Assembly: GCF_017876775.1 (NCBI RefSeq) | Contig: NZ_JAGIOP010000002.1 | Location: 3,844,001 to 3,908,000 of the forward strand | DNA: 64,000 nucleotides | Reading direction: 5' to 3' | Source: Mycolicibacterium lutetiense | GTDB lineage: Bacteria > Actinomycetota > Actinomycetes > Mycobacteriales > Mycobacteriaceae | Shown here: one piece after another, positions 19,674 through 28,979 of the stretch | Numbering within the stretch: the stretch's first letter is position 1 | Layout: each line of letters begins with the position of its first letter | Made by a program: the position numbers and the translations under genes | The notes under the pieces: model-generated | What the model saw: the letters and a program-made list of their open reading frames with translations, nothing else | What the model was told of the DNA's origin: nothing | The model's database searches: none

Positions 19674-21328
19674 GCGACACCACGACCGTCTTGATCGTCG
19701 GTGCGGGTTTCGCCGGCCTGGGAACCGCAATCCGGTTGCTACAACAGGGTATCGACGATTTCGTTGTCCTTGAACGTGCCGACGAGGTGGGTGGTACCTG
19801 GCGGGACAACACCTATCCCGGCGCGGCGTGCGACATCCCGTCGCTGCTCTATTCCTACGGGTTCGAGCAAAATCCGGACTGGTCCCGCGCGTATTCGGGC
19901 AGCGCCGAGATCCTCGGCTACATCAAGACGATGGTCGACAAGTACTCGCTGTCGCGTTTCATCCGGTTCGGAGTGAACGTCACCGGTCTGGAGTTCGACG
20001 AGGAAAGCGCACTGTGGACGGCGCAGACAGCTGACGGCTCGCAGTTCACGGCGCGCACCGCAGTGATGGCCAGTGGGCCGCTGGCGAATGCGAGCCTGCC
20101 GGACATCCGCGGACTGGACACCTTCGATGGTCACAAGATCCACAGTGCGCGTTGGGATCACGACTACGACATGAGCGACAAACGTGTCGCCGTGATCGGC
20201 ACCGGAGCCAGCGCTGTTCAGATCATTCCCGAACTGGTGAAGACTGCGCGGTCGGTCAAGGTCTTCCAACGCACCCCCGGCTGGGTCCTCCCTCGGCCCG
20301 ACTTCTCCCATCCGCAGTGGGTGCGGACGGCGTTTCGTCGCTTGCCTCGCGTGCAGAACGTCGGACGGCAGGCGTGGTTTTGGGGCCACGAGCTCATGGC
20401 CGTCGGCATGGTCTGGGATACCCCGGTCACCACTGGCATCCAGCTACTGGCGAAGGCGAATTTGCGGAGGCAGGTATCGGATACTTGGCTCAGGCGCCAG
20501 CTGACGCCGAACTTCCGTGCCGGCTGCAAACGGATGCTGATGAGCAGCGATTACTACCCCGCTCTTCAGCGCGACAACTGCAAGCTCGTCTCATGGCCGA
20601 TCGCGACCCTGTCGCCGAATGGCATACGGACCGCAGATGGCATCGAACACGAACTGGACTGCATCGTCTTCGCCACCGGCTTCGATGTATGCAAGGCTGG
20701 CACACCTTTTCCCATCCGAGGCGCGCATGGTCGTGAGCTCTCCGACGAGTGGTCCCAGGGCGCCTATGCGTACCGGAGCGTCACCGTCGCAGGCTATCCC
20801 AATCTTTTCTTCACCTTCGGACCAAATTCAGGGCCCGGCCATAACTCGGCCCTCGTGTACATGGAGGCCGAGATCAACTACATCGTCAAAGCCATCGGCG
20901 CGATCATCGCGAATGATCTCAGTACGCTCGAGGTCCGCGAAGATCGGCAAAATGATTACCACGGCGAGGTGCAGCAACGGTTGCGAAGTACGACATGGAA
21001 TTCGGGCTGCACGAGCTGGTACCTCACGAGTGACGGATACAACGGCACCATGTACCCCGGATTCGCCACCCAGTTCAAGCGCGCACTGTCGAAGGTCGAC
21101 ATGGGTGATTATGTAGCGACCCCGGCAACCGCACGACCTGATCGAAAAATCGGATATGCCCAAAACGGCTCGAAGGTGGCCAACATCGGTCAGGGTCGCA
21201 AAGGCGCAGGCGTCCTGGCTGCCCGGCCTGGGGTCGACGCCGGCATTGCAGACGCCGGCATTGCAGACGTGGGCGTCGGGAAAGTACCGCCTAAGCGCGC
21301 AGCCTCGAGAGTGAGGAAAGACGCTTGA
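19670..21328 (+). CDS. Type I Baeyer-Villiger monooxygenase (first of three)
   Basis: A 552-residue flavin monooxygenase. VLIVGAGFAGLGTAI binds FAD; the BVMO fingerprint F-x-G-x3-H-x3-W-D is present as FDGHKIHSARWD near residue 155; VAVIGTGASAVQI is the NADPH Rossmann motif. It inserts an oxygen next to a carbonyl, converting ketones to esters or lactones with NADPH and O2. The ATG overlaps the stop of the di-iron gene. The C-terminal tail after about residue 500 is low in complexity (DAGIADAGIAD), coded by a 15-bp tandem duplication. The stop overlaps the next start, so translation is coupled to a second BVMO. Confidence 0.9.
   Translation: MSDTTTVLIVGAGFAGLGTAIRLLQQGIDDFVVLERADEVGGTWRDNTYPGAACDIPSLLYSYGFEQNPDWSRAYSGSAEILGYIKTMVDKYSLSRFIRFGVNVTGLEFDEESALWTAQTADGSQFTARTAVMASGPLANASLPDIRGLDTFDGHKIHSARWDHDYDMSDKRVAVIGTGASAVQIIPELVKTARSVKVFQRTPGWVLPRPDFSHPQWVRTAFRRLPRVQNVGRQAWFWGHELMAVGMVWDTPVTTGIQLLAKANLRRQVSDTWLRRQLTPNFRAGCKRMLMSSDYYPALQRDNCKLVSWPIATLSPNGIRTADGIEHELDCIVFATGFDVCKAGTPFPIRGAHGRELSDEWSQGAYAYRSVTVAGYPNLFFTFGPNSGPGHNSALVYMEAEINYIVKAIGAIIANDLSTLEVREDRQNDYHGEVQQRLRSTTWNSGCTSWYLTSDGYNGTMYPGFATQFKRALSKVDMGDYVATPATARPDRKIGYAQNGSKVANIGQGRKGAGVLAARPGVDAGIADAGIADVGVGKVPPKRAASRVRKDA
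21236..21265 (+). repeat. 15-bp tandem duplication in BVMO C-terminal tail
   Basis: The 15-mer GACGCCGGCATTGCA occurs twice in tandem, adding five codons (DAGIA) without breaking the frame. It is followed by a partial third unit GAC. It lies in the non-conserved tail of the first BVMO and is likely a slippage product. Confidence 0.85.
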
Positions 21329-22914
21329 GTGTCCATGTCGCGGGCGACGAGAATGCCCCCGCCTCCGGAGCCCCTACCTACGAGGTCCCCACCCACGAGA
21401 TCCTGGTGATCGGAGCTGGATTCTCCGGAATCGGGGTGGGCATCAAGCTGCTGAAGGAAGGTTTCTCAGACTTCCTCATCGTTGATGAGGCCCAAGGGGT
21501 GGGTGGAACCTGGTACTGGAATACCTACCCGGGGATTGCAGTAGACATTCCGTCATATAGTTACCAATTCTCCTTTGAGAAACGCCCGTCGTGGTCACGT
21601 ACCTATGCGCCGGGGATCGAACTGAAGAACTACGCGAAGCATTGCGTGGAAAAATATGGCCTCGCGTCGCGGATCCGCTTCGGAGTCACGGTTGTGAGGG
21701 CTGAGTTCGACGAGGAATCGACATTGTGGCGTTTGTTTACCTCGACGGACGAGGAACTGACAGCCAGGTTCGTCATCAATGCCTCCGGGGTTCTCACGCG
21801 ACCTAAAGCGCCGGACATACCGGGGGTCGGGGACTTCGGCGGGGTCACGATGCACACGTCGCGCTGGGACCACCAGCAGACCCTCACCGGAAAAAGAGTC
21901 GCCGTCATCGGAACAGGCGCCTCGGCGGTGCAACTGATCCCCTCGATAGCTAAGGACGTGGACACACTTACCGTCTTTCAGCGCACCCCGATATGGTGTC
22001 TGCCGAAATTCGACTTCCCGGTGCCCCGCCCGCTGAGTGTTCTTCTCCGGCTCGCACCCGGAGCGCAGATCGCCGCGCGGGGAGCCAGCCAGGCCTTTGT
22101 CGAACTCACCTTTCCCGTCGCAGCGCACTTTCATACCGCCATACCGCTGGCGTCGGCGATCGAGCGTGCAGCGATCAGTTATATGCGTCGGCAGGTCACC
22201 GACCCGGTCGTTCGGGAGAAGCTGACGCCGCGTTACGCGCTGGGCTGCAAGCGACCAAGCTTTCACAACGAATATTTGAAGACGTTCAACCGCGAGAACG
22301 TCCTTCTTGAAACGAACCCCATCACCCGGGTGGATGAGACCGCGGTGATTACGGCCGATGGCGTCAGACACGAGATCGACGTGCTTGTCCTGGCAACGGG
22401 ATTCAAGGTCATGGAATCGGACAGCATGCCCACCTACTCGCTCAGAGGTGTCGCCGGCCGAGACCAGGCTCAGTGGTGGGACGAGAACCGACTCCAGGCA
22501 TATGAGGGCGTCAGCGTGCCAGGATTCCCGAACCATTTCTCAGTGTTTGGCCCGTACGGATACAACGGTTCGTCCTACTTCGCACTCATCGAGGCACAGG
22601 CGGGTCACATTCTCCGTTGCCTCCGGCAGGCCAGGACGGCCCACTCGAACTACGTCGAGGTACGCGAGGAGGCGAATCAACGCTTCTTCGCGGAGATGCT
22701 GGCACGGCGGCATACGCAAGTCTTCTGGCAGGACAGCTGCGCGGGCGCGAACAGCTATTACTTCGACAAGCATGGGGACGTGCCTCTGCGTCCCACGACG
22801 ACGGTCGAGTCGATCTGGCGCAGTCGACGATTCGACCTGGCCGACTACCGTTTCGAACGACGACCGGCGAAAAAGGCGGACACTGCCCCACAGAAGGTGG
22901 TCACCGCCGGATGA
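21325..22914 (+). CDS. Type I Baeyer-Villiger monooxygenase (second of three)
   Basis: A 529-residue BVMO with LVIGAGFSGIGVGIKL (FAD), GVGGTWYWNTYPG (typical after the first Rossmann fold), the fingerprint FGGVTMHTSRWD, and VAVIGTGASAVQLIP (NADPH). The start is TTG 21325, whose TTGA overlaps the TGA of the first BVMO; no ATG or GTG is available before the FAD motif, so the TTG start is well supported. It is clearly a diverged paralogue of its neighbours rather than a recent copy. The ATGA overlap with the following esterase gene implies the two enzymes act in sequence, ester formation and hydrolysis. Confidence 0.9.
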   Translation: MSVHVAGDENAPASGAPTYEVPTHEILVIGAGFSGIGVGIKLLKEGFSDFLIVDEAQGVGGTWYWNTYPGIAVDIPSYSYQFSFEKRPSWSRTYAPGIELKNYAKHCVEKYGLASRIRFGVTVVRAEFDEESTLWRLFTSTDEELTARFVINASGVLTRPKAPDIPGVGDFGGVTMHTSRWDHQQTLTGKRVAVIGTGASAVQLIPSIAKDVDTLTVFQRTPIWCLPKFDFPVPRPLSVLLRLAPGAQIAARGASQAFVELTFPVAAHFHTAIPLASAIERAAISYMRRQVTDPVVREKLTPRYALGCKRPSFHNEYLKTFNRENVLLETNPITRVDETAVITADGVRHEIDVLVLATGFKVMESDSMPTYSLRGVAGRDQAQWWDENRLQAYEGVSVPGFPNHFSVFGPYGYNGSSYFALIEAQAGHILRCLRQARTAHSNYVEVREEANQRFFAEMLARRHTQVFWQDSCAGANSYYFDKHGDVPLRPTTTVESIWRSRRFDLADYRFERRPAKKADTAPQKVVTAG

Positions 22915-23873
22915 GTTCACCTGCCAGGCCGAATCCGAGCATGGCGAGCCACCTGGTCGCGGCAACGGCGCGACGCGTTCTTCGACCTCTCACGCAGGTG
23001 ATCCCGGCCAACGAGCATGGCTTCGCGGTCATGGATCGCGTGCTACGGGGAACACTCGTGGTGTCGCGGCCAAGGCGCGCAATCAGTGTCGAGAAGGTAG
23101 ACACGCCCTTCGCCGGTGAACGTGTGCGAGGCGACTGGGTCAAGGCGGCCAACGTGGCCTCGGATGCTCCGCCGATTCTTTATATACACGGCGGCGCATT
23201 TTCTATGTGCTCTCCCGAGACCCACCGTGGCCTCATCAGCGAACTGTCCGCGGCCGCCCGCAGGCCGGTATTTGCCGTGCGCTATCGATTGGTCCCGAAA
23301 TATCCCTTCCCGGCGGCCGCAGATGATGCACTGATCGCTTATCGATGGTTGACAGAGGGAAGCGCGATCACCGCGTCTTCTGGCACGGTGGCGCTCGCCG
23401 GAGATTCCGCAGGCGGCCAGCTTGCTGCGGCGACGGCGCTTGGCGCTCGGGAACATCGACTGCCGACGCCGGATGCCATGCTGCTGATGTCGCCGGTGCT
23501 GGATTTGACATGTCAACTTGCGATGGACCGTGATCTGCGCAGACGGGACCCCTTTGCGTCCGCCATCTCTGCGTCGAGAACAATGGGTCTGTACGTGGCG
23601 GGCGCCGATCCAGCCGACCCGAGGATAAGCGTGCTCGACGCTGATCTCACGGACATGCCACCAACTTTGATTCAGGTCGGCGGACGAGAGATGTTGCTCG
23701 ACGACTCCAGAGTCTTTGCCAAACGTCTGCAGACTGCAGGGGTCTCCTCCCAGTTGCAAGTTTTCCGCGGCCAGATCCATGTCTTCCAGGCGATGTTTCG
23801 CCTATTGCCCGAAGCGCGTGAGGCCCTCAGGCTCGGTGGCGAGTTCTTGGCTACTTCGGCCACCGTCCGTTGA
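22911..23873 (+). CDS. HSL-family alpha/beta hydrolase (esterase)
   Basis: A 320-residue esterase of the hormone-sensitive-lipase family (alpha/beta hydrolase_3). ILYIHGGAFSMC holds the oxyanion-hole HGG, ALAGDSAGGQLA holds the catalytic Ser in GDSAGG, the Asp is near GGREMLLDDS, and the His is in FRGQIHVFQAM. Mycobacterial relatives are LipN/LipR-type. The ATG overlaps the BVMO stop as ATGA. Encoded between the second and third BVMO, it probably hydrolyses the ester or lactone they form; this is inferred from context. Confidence 0.9.
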   Translation: MSSPARPNPSMASHLVAATARRVLRPLTQVIPANEHGFAVMDRVLRGTLVVSRPRRAISVEKVDTPFAGERVRGDWVKAANVASDAPPILYIHGGAFSMCSPETHRGLISELSAAARRPVFAVRYRLVPKYPFPAAADDALIAYRWLTEGSAITASSGTVALAGDSAGGQLAAATALGAREHRLPTPDAMLLMSPVLDLTCQLAMDRDLRRRDPFASAISASRTMGLYVAGADPADPRISVLDADLTDMPPTLIQVGGREMLLDDSRVFAKRLQTAGVSSQLQVFRGQIHVFQAMFRLLPEAREALRLGGEFLATSATVR

Positions 23874-23935
23874 CAGCGTCCCTGCGCACGCCTTGACCAC
23901 GAGGCGCCCCAGCACGAAGGTTGTATGAGCTAACG

Positions 23936-25525
23936 ATGAAACCCGTGAAACGTGAACAAACCCAGGACAATCCCCCTGGTAACCCCTCGATCGTCATCAT
24001 CGGCGCTGGCTTCGCCGGAATTACCCTTGCACTTCGCCTCAAACGCGCAGGGTTCGACAGGGTCCTCATTGTCGAAAAGGGCGATGGTGTCGGGGGAGTC
24101 TGGCGGGAGAACACCTACCCAGGGGCGGCCTGTGACGTCCCGTCGCAGTTGTACTCAATCTCCTCGGCGCCGAATCCTACGTGGGGTCGGCGTTACGCAG
24201 AACAAGGTGATATCCTCGCCTACCTTCGCCGCGTCGCCGAGGAAAGTGGTTTGCTGTCCCTCCTTCGGACCAAAACCGAAATCGCTAAGGCGGCCTTCGA
24301 TGAGCGCACGAACACATGGCGTCTGACCACGACTACCAGTCAGGAATTGGAGTGTGATGTCGTCATTTCGGCCGTGGGCCAGCTGTCCCGACCCTCAGTT
24401 CCTGATATTCCTGGAATCTCGGGCTTCGCGGGCCCGTCGTTTCATTCCGCCAATTGGGACCACGATCTGAATCTCAGCGGCAAGCGGCTTGCGGTCGTCG
24501 GCACCGGCGCTAGTTCGGTGCAATTCGTCCCGGTGGTCGCCGCAGGCGCTGAGCACTTGGACGTTTTCCAACGGTCAGCCCCATGGGTGCTGCCCAAATT
24601 CGACCGTCAGTACGGTGGGCGGCATCACCAACTGCTGCGCAAGTTGCCCATTCTGCGGCTCAGCGAACGTCTGATGATTTGGACGATATTCGAGTTCTTG
24701 GCGTTGGCACTCGTCGACGCGAAGCCAGTAGCGCGAGTCTTGGGAGCCGTCGCCCTCCGGCACCTAGGTCGCCAGGTGTCGGATGCCCGGCTGCGTTCCC
24801 ACCTGACGCCGGACTATGCGCCCGGGTGCAAGAGGATTCTGTTCTCCAGCGACTATTACCCCGCGCTCGCACGTCCCAACGTCTCATTGGTCACCGACGA
24901 TATCCAGGCAGTAGAGCCTGGCGGAATCCGCACGGTGAACGGCGACTTCCATGCCGCCGACGTGATCATCTACGGCACTGGCTTCAGTGCCACCGAGTTT
25001 CTTTCCCCGATGGAGGTCTACGGCCGCTCGGACCGAAAATTGTCGGACGTGTGGGCGGATGGCGCGCACGCCTACTACGGCCTATCGGTGCCAGAGTTTC
25101 CGAATTTCCTCATGATGTACGGGCCCAACACCAACGTGGGATCCGGGTCCATCGTCTACATGCTCGAATCGCAGGCCCGACACATCGTCAGGTTGATGAA
25201 GGTTCTCCGTGCCCATCCAGGAAGTGTTATCGAGGTCCGTGCAGATGTGGAGAAGCGGTTCAACGACCGGTTGAGTCGCCGCCTGGACAGATCCGTGTGG
25301 ACTATGTGCGCGAGCTGGTATCGCTCGGCGCTCGGTTCGATATCCACCAACTGGCCCAGCCCGACCTTCCTGTATCGCCTTCGTGCGCGCAGGCCGAAGC
25401 GGCGCGCTTACGTCCTGTCGCGTCCCGCGCCCGCGAACTCGTCGCGCAGGGGGACACCCGAGCCGGCCAACACCCATCTGGCCGACATGCCCTATGCCCC
25501 CAGCGGGGCCGATAGCGTCGACTAG
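23936..25525 (+). CDS. Type I Baeyer-Villiger monooxygenase (third of three)
   Basis: A 529-residue BVMO: IVIIGAGFAGITLALRL (FAD), GVGGVWRENTYPGAACDVPS, fingerprint FAGPSFHSANWD, and LAVVGTGASSVQFVP (NADPH). The start could be ATG 23936 or the upstream TTG 23921; neither has an ideal ribosome-binding site and ATG is given here. It follows the esterase gene by 62 bp on the same strand. The C-terminus is Arg/Pro/Ala-rich and not conserved. With two other BVMO genes in 6 kb, the cluster may handle ketones of different sizes or successive oxidations. Confidence 0.9.
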   Translation: MKPVKREQTQDNPPGNPSIVIIGAGFAGITLALRLKRAGFDRVLIVEKGDGVGGVWRENTYPGAACDVPSQLYSISSAPNPTWGRRYAEQGDILAYLRRVAEESGLLSLLRTKTEIAKAAFDERTNTWRLTTTTSQELECDVVISAVGQLSRPSVPDIPGISGFAGPSFHSANWDHDLNLSGKRLAVVGTGASSVQFVPVVAAGAEHLDVFQRSAPWVLPKFDRQYGGRHHQLLRKLPILRLSERLMIWTIFEFLALALVDAKPVARVLGAVALRHLGRQVSDARLRSHLTPDYAPGCKRILFSSDYYPALARPNVSLVTDDIQAVEPGGIRTVNGDFHAADVIIYGTGFSATEFLSPMEVYGRSDRKLSDVWADGAHAYYGLSVPEFPNFLMMYGPNTNVGSGSIVYMLESQARHIVRLMKVLRAHPGSVIEVRADVEKRFNDRLSRRLDRSVWTMCASWYRSALGSISTNWPSPTFLYRLRARRPKRRAYVLSRPAPANSSRRGTPEPANTHLADMPYAPSGADSVD

Positions 25526-25679
25526 TGGCGGCTCTGTTCAGTGACGGGTATCCGAGGACGGCGGGGAGTCGCTGACATTCGAGCGGCAACTGTGATCGCC
25601 GTTGACAGGGTGGTCACCGGTGTAAACGATGGGTGAAATCCTTCCGATAATGCGAGAAACAACATCAAGGGGGCACTCG

Positions 25680-27137
25680 ATGACCAAATCGCCGTCCGGT
25701 TCGGCAAGCAAGTCCCGTGACCGTCTGTCGTCGGTACTACTGAATCCCCTCCCGCAGCGCGTCGAGCGCGCTATCCAGGAGGTGAGTCGACGATGGCCGG
25801 TTCGCGAACTTGCCGCGCCGCCGACAGGTAGCGGATTGAAGCCAGTTATCGGCGATCAGGGATTGCCTCTCGTTGGCCACACACTGGACTACATTCGCTT
25901 CGGCTCTGACCTCAGTAGAGAGCGGTACGAGAGATTCGGTTCGGTCTCGTGGATGGGGGCGTTTGGCACCAAGATGGTCGTCATTGCGGGACCGCAGGCA
26001 ACTCAAGAAGCACTCACCACCAAAGCCAAGGCTTTCTCGCAAGATGGTTGGGGTTTTCTCATCGATGCGTTCTTTCATCGGGGGCTGATGCTGATGAGCT
26101 TCGATGAGCATCTGATGCATCGGCGAATCATGCAGGAGGCGTTCACACGTCCGCGACTAACCGGTTATGTCAAGCAGGTCGGGCCATCGGTTCGTTCTAG
26201 CGTACCGAAGTGGCCGACCGGTTCGGGTGTCCGCTTGTATCCCCTGTTGAAGGATTTGACGCTCAACGTGGCAACCGATGTGTTCATGGGCGGCCGCGGG
26301 AAAGAGGACAGCCGTTCAGTAAATCGAGCCTTTGTAGCAACCGTCCGCGCTGCCAGTGCGATCGTGCGTGCTCCTCTGCCCGGGACGCGGTACCGCGCCG
26401 GAGTGCGCGGTCGCCGGTTGCTGGAGGCGTACTTCGCCCGGCACTTACCGGCGGCACGCTCGGGGCAGAATGATGATTTATTCGCCGCGCTATGTGAGGC
26501 GCGCGGCGAGGACGGCGAACGCTTCACTGATGCGGACATCATAAATCACATGATCTTTCTGATGATGGCCGCTCATGACACGTCAACGATCACCACTGCC
26601 GCTGTGGCGTACTTCTTGGCGAAGAATCCTGAATGGCAGGATCGACTTCGTGCTGAGTCTGACCGTCTAGGCGACGATCTGCCGGACATTGAGGACCTGG
26701 AGGGGCTCACGGCGATGGACTTGGTCATCAAGGAGTCGCTCAGACTAGTTGCACCGGTACCGTTGGTTATGCGTAAGACGGTGACCGACACCGCAATTGA
26801 TGGCTACTACGTCCCCTCCGGAGTGCTTGTCGCCATCACGCCTGCGGTCAACCACTTTGCGCCCACAGTGTGGACCGAGCCGGACCGGTTTGACCCAACG
26901 CGATTCGAGCCGCCACGGCGCGAGGATCAGGCCCACCGCTTCGCCTGGCTTCCGTTCGGAGGAGGCGCGCACAAGTGCATCGGGATGCACTTCGGCACCT
27001 TGGAGGTGAAGGCAATACTGCACGAGATGCTGCGGGAATTCACCTGGAGTCTGGATGACGGCTACCGCGTTCGGTGGGACAATACGTCCCTGCCTGTCCC
27101 TGTCGACGGCCTACCTATTACGTTGTGTCGCCGATGA
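25680..27137 (+). CDS. Cytochrome P450, CYP136-like
   Basis: A 485-residue P450. Its I-helix motif is MMAAHDTSTIT, the K-helix ExxR is IKESLRLVAPVP, and the heme loop is FGGGAHKCIGMHFG with the cysteine thiolate ligand. Overall sequence (PLVGHTLDYIRFGSD near the N-terminus) resembles the CYP136 family of mycobacteria. ATG 25680 is chosen for the AAGGGGG sequence seven bases upstream. It follows the BVMO genes and precedes an SDR and a TetR gene. In M. tuberculosis the CYP136 gene (Rv3059) also has SDR and TetR neighbours, so the grouping appears conserved. Redox partner genes are not adjacent; the nearest ferredoxin is the CYP153 partner at 40.9 kb. Confidence 0.88.
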   Translation: MTKSPSGSASKSRDRLSSVLLNPLPQRVERAIQEVSRRWPVRELAAPPTGSGLKPVIGDQGLPLVGHTLDYIRFGSDLSRERYERFGSVSWMGAFGTKMVVIAGPQATQEALTTKAKAFSQDGWGFLIDAFFHRGLMLMSFDEHLMHRRIMQEAFTRPRLTGYVKQVGPSVRSSVPKWPTGSGVRLYPLLKDLTLNVATDVFMGGRGKEDSRSVNRAFVATVRAASAIVRAPLPGTRYRAGVRGRRLLEAYFARHLPAARSGQNDDLFAALCEARGEDGERFTDADIINHMIFLMMAAHDTSTITTAAVAYFLAKNPEWQDRLRAESDRLGDDLPDIEDLEGLTAMDLVIKESLRLVAPVPLVMRKTVTDTAIDGYYVPSGVLVAITPAVNHFAPTVWTEPDRFDPTRFEPPRREDQAHRFAWLPFGGGAHKCIGMHFGTLEVKAILHEMLREFTWSLDDGYRVRWDNTSLPVPVDGLPITLCRR

Positions 27138-27300
27138 TATCTAGGTCATTCCACGAGACTTTTGAGTGCTTGGCCGAGCACATCGCCCTCACAGGGCGCC
27201 GGCAGAATCGACGCAGTCCTCCAAGTGGCCTCGGAGATCCTCAACAAACCCCGGCGAACCGTAGTCGGCAAACCTACGCAAACTGCCGGAAAGGATGGTC

Positions 27301-28101
27301 ATGCTAGAACCATCAACAGCCGTCGTCACAGGAGCAGGTCGAGGGATTGGTCTGGAGATCGCGAGACAACTCGCCGCTGCCGGTCACAAGGTTTTGCTCA
27401 CGGATGTCGATGGCGACGCGGCGGAGCGCGCTGCCACCGAGGTCGGCGGTGGCGCTTGGAGCGCCACGCACGACGTACGAGATCCGTCGGGTCATCGGGA
27501 AGTCGCTGCTCAGGCTTTAGCCGCTGGCCCTCTGGCGGTGTGGGTAAACAACGCTGGGATCCTAATCGCGGGTAACAGCTGGAGTCACAGCGATGCCGAG
27601 ATTGCGTCGATCCTCGATGTAAATGTGCGAGGTGTCGTTGCCGGGTCACACGCGGCAGTTGCCGCCATGGGCGCAGGTGGGGGTGCGATCCTCAACATCG
27701 CGTCGCTCTCGGCTCTGGCGCCCATCCCTGGACTCGCGATGTACGCAGCCACTAAAGCCGCCGTATTGTCGTTCACCACATCGCTGCAGGGCGACCTTGA
27801 CCATGCGGGATTGCAAATCCGTGCCCGGGCGCTATGCCCCGACGTGGTGAGTACGAAAATGGTCACCGACCGAGTCGCCGACCCTGGGGCGGCGCTACTG
27901 TTCGCCGGACCTCGTCCAATGGATGCGGCGGCCGTGGCCCGCGCAGGACTCGAGTTGCTGGAGAGTCGCCAGATATTCCGGGTAGTTCCTCGGTGGCGCG
28001 GCGTAGTTGCGCGCACTAGCGATGCTGCGCCGTCGCTCGGGTTGAGAGCTTTCGCGTTGATGCGCGGCGTTGGTGAGCGGCGCCAACGCAATCATCGTTG
28101 A
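27301..28101 (+). CDS. Short-chain dehydrogenase/reductase
   Basis: A 266-residue SDR with TGAGRGIGLEIA (cofactor), TDVDGD at the end of beta2 (Asp favours NAD), VNNAGILIAG, Ser in NIASLSALAP, and the catalytic YAATK near residue 153. ATG 27301 has GGAAAGG six bases upstream; ATG 27295 is also possible. It lies 163 bp after the P450 and converges with the TetR gene at 28125. It probably oxidises the alcohol made by the P450 or reduces a ketone for it, as in other P450-SDR pairs. Confidence 0.9.
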   Translation: MLEPSTAVVTGAGRGIGLEIARQLAAAGHKVLLTDVDGDAAERAATEVGGGAWSATHDVRDPSGHREVAAQALAAGPLAVWVNNAGILIAGNSWSHSDAEIASILDVNVRGVVAGSHAAVAAMGAGGGAILNIASLSALAPIPGLAMYAATKAAVLSFTTSLQGDLDHAGLQIRARALCPDVVSTKMVTDRVADPGAALLFAGPRPMDAAAVARAGLELLESRQIFRVVPRWRGVVARTSDAAPSLGLRAFALMRGVGERRQRNHR

Positions 28102-28124
28102 TGGCGGTGTCTAAGACGGAGGGT

Positions 28125-28841
28125 TTAGCGTGGGGAGGCTCGAGTTGTACCTGATGAGGTTTTCGGTTCGCAGAGTGGTAAGTGGGGATCAAGCTGGAAT
28201 CCCAGTTCCTGCAGCCTGTCATTGATTATCAACCAGGTTTGCCGTGTCAATCGAATGACGAGTTCGTCACGAGTGGAGTCGCGATGGTCCAGCCACCATA
28301 GGACCGAAGCGTCCATCAGGCCCATGATGGCGGCGACATTGCGGTCTGCCGCCTCTGAGTCCTCGCCGTAGCGAGGAAAGTAACGGGCACCCGCGACGGC
28401 GAGTTCGGAGGCGAATGCACTGGTGCCGGGCGAGGTTTTCTCGGTGCTGCGCCGATAGTGTCGGTTCACCAAGAACCGATAGAGGTTGGGGTGTTCGTCA
28501 GCCCACATGACGTGCTGTGTGACCGGCGCGCGAATCACGTCTAGCGGTGATCCCTGCACATCCAGAGTTAGGCGAATCTTTGCAGTGAGTTCGCGGTGGA
28601 CGTGGCGGGCGACGGCTAGATCGAGTTCTTCTTTACTTGCGAAGTGGCGGTAAAAGTGCGTGCGGACTAAACCGGCCTTGTCTGCGATCTGGCCGGTGAG
28701 TGCGTGGGGTCCGTTCTCTTCGATTGCGCTGAGCGCTGCTTCGATGATCTGTTCACGACGTAGTTCGCGGCCTGGCAACTTACTGGTTGCACGGCGTCCC
28801 GCTGTGGTGTCCGCCCATTGCTTTCGCTCCACGATGCTCAC
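28125..28841 (-). CDS. TetR family transcriptional regulator
   Basis: A TetR regulator with RREQIIEAALSAIEENG and the helix-turn-helix GQIADKAGLVRTHFYRHFAS. The ligand-binding part (VMWADEHPNLYRFLVN) resembles the TetR_C family seen near mycobacterial P450 and FadE genes. The frame is open to 28910, but that start lies inside one of two operator-like palindromes, so GTG 28841 is preferred. It is divergent from the acyl-CoA dehydrogenase at 28980 and converges with the SDR, and the palindromes lie exactly between the divergent genes. Confidence 0.87.
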   Translation of the reverse strand: MSIVERKQWADTTAGRRATSKLPGRELRREQIIEAALSAIEENGPHALTGQIADKAGLVRTHFYRHFASKEELDLAVARHVHRELTAKIRLTLDVQGSPLDVIRAPVTQHVMWADEHPNLYRFLVNRHYRRSTEKTSPGTSAFASELAVAGARYFPRYGEDSEAADRNVAAIMGLMDASVLWWLDHRDSTRDELVIRLTRQTWLIINDRLQELGFQLDPHLPLCEPKTSSGTTRASPR

Positions 28842-28867
28842 CGTAACGCCCCGCGCTCTGGAAAGTT

Positions 28868-28915
28868 CTGGGTACGTGTTGTACCCAGTGTCCGTTTCGT
28901 GGTACACCATGTACC
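28868..28915. promoter_or_regulatory. Two palindromic operator half-site pairs
   Basis: CTGGGTAC-N5-GTACCCAG (28868-28888) is a perfect inverted repeat, and GGTACA-N3-TGTACC (28901-28915) is a second one. Both share the half-site GGTAC and are centred 30 bp apart, three helical turns, in the spacer between the TetR gene and the acyl-CoA dehydrogenase gene. This is a typical double TetR operator and is the likely control point for both genes. Confidence 0.75.
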
Positions 28916-28979
28916 CATAAGCGTGTAGCGAGACCCATTGCGGGATCGGTGCGCAAGTAATAACAGTGAGGACTCTCTA

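Noticed and set aside
22617..22910. 98-codon N-terminal extension of the HSL-type esterase
   Set aside because: It lies wholly inside the BVMO coding sequence; the ATGA overlap at 22911 gives a normal family length.
28842..28910. Longer N-terminus for the TetR at 28125
   Set aside because: It would include both operator palindromes as coding sequence; the GTG at 28841 gives a usual TetR start.
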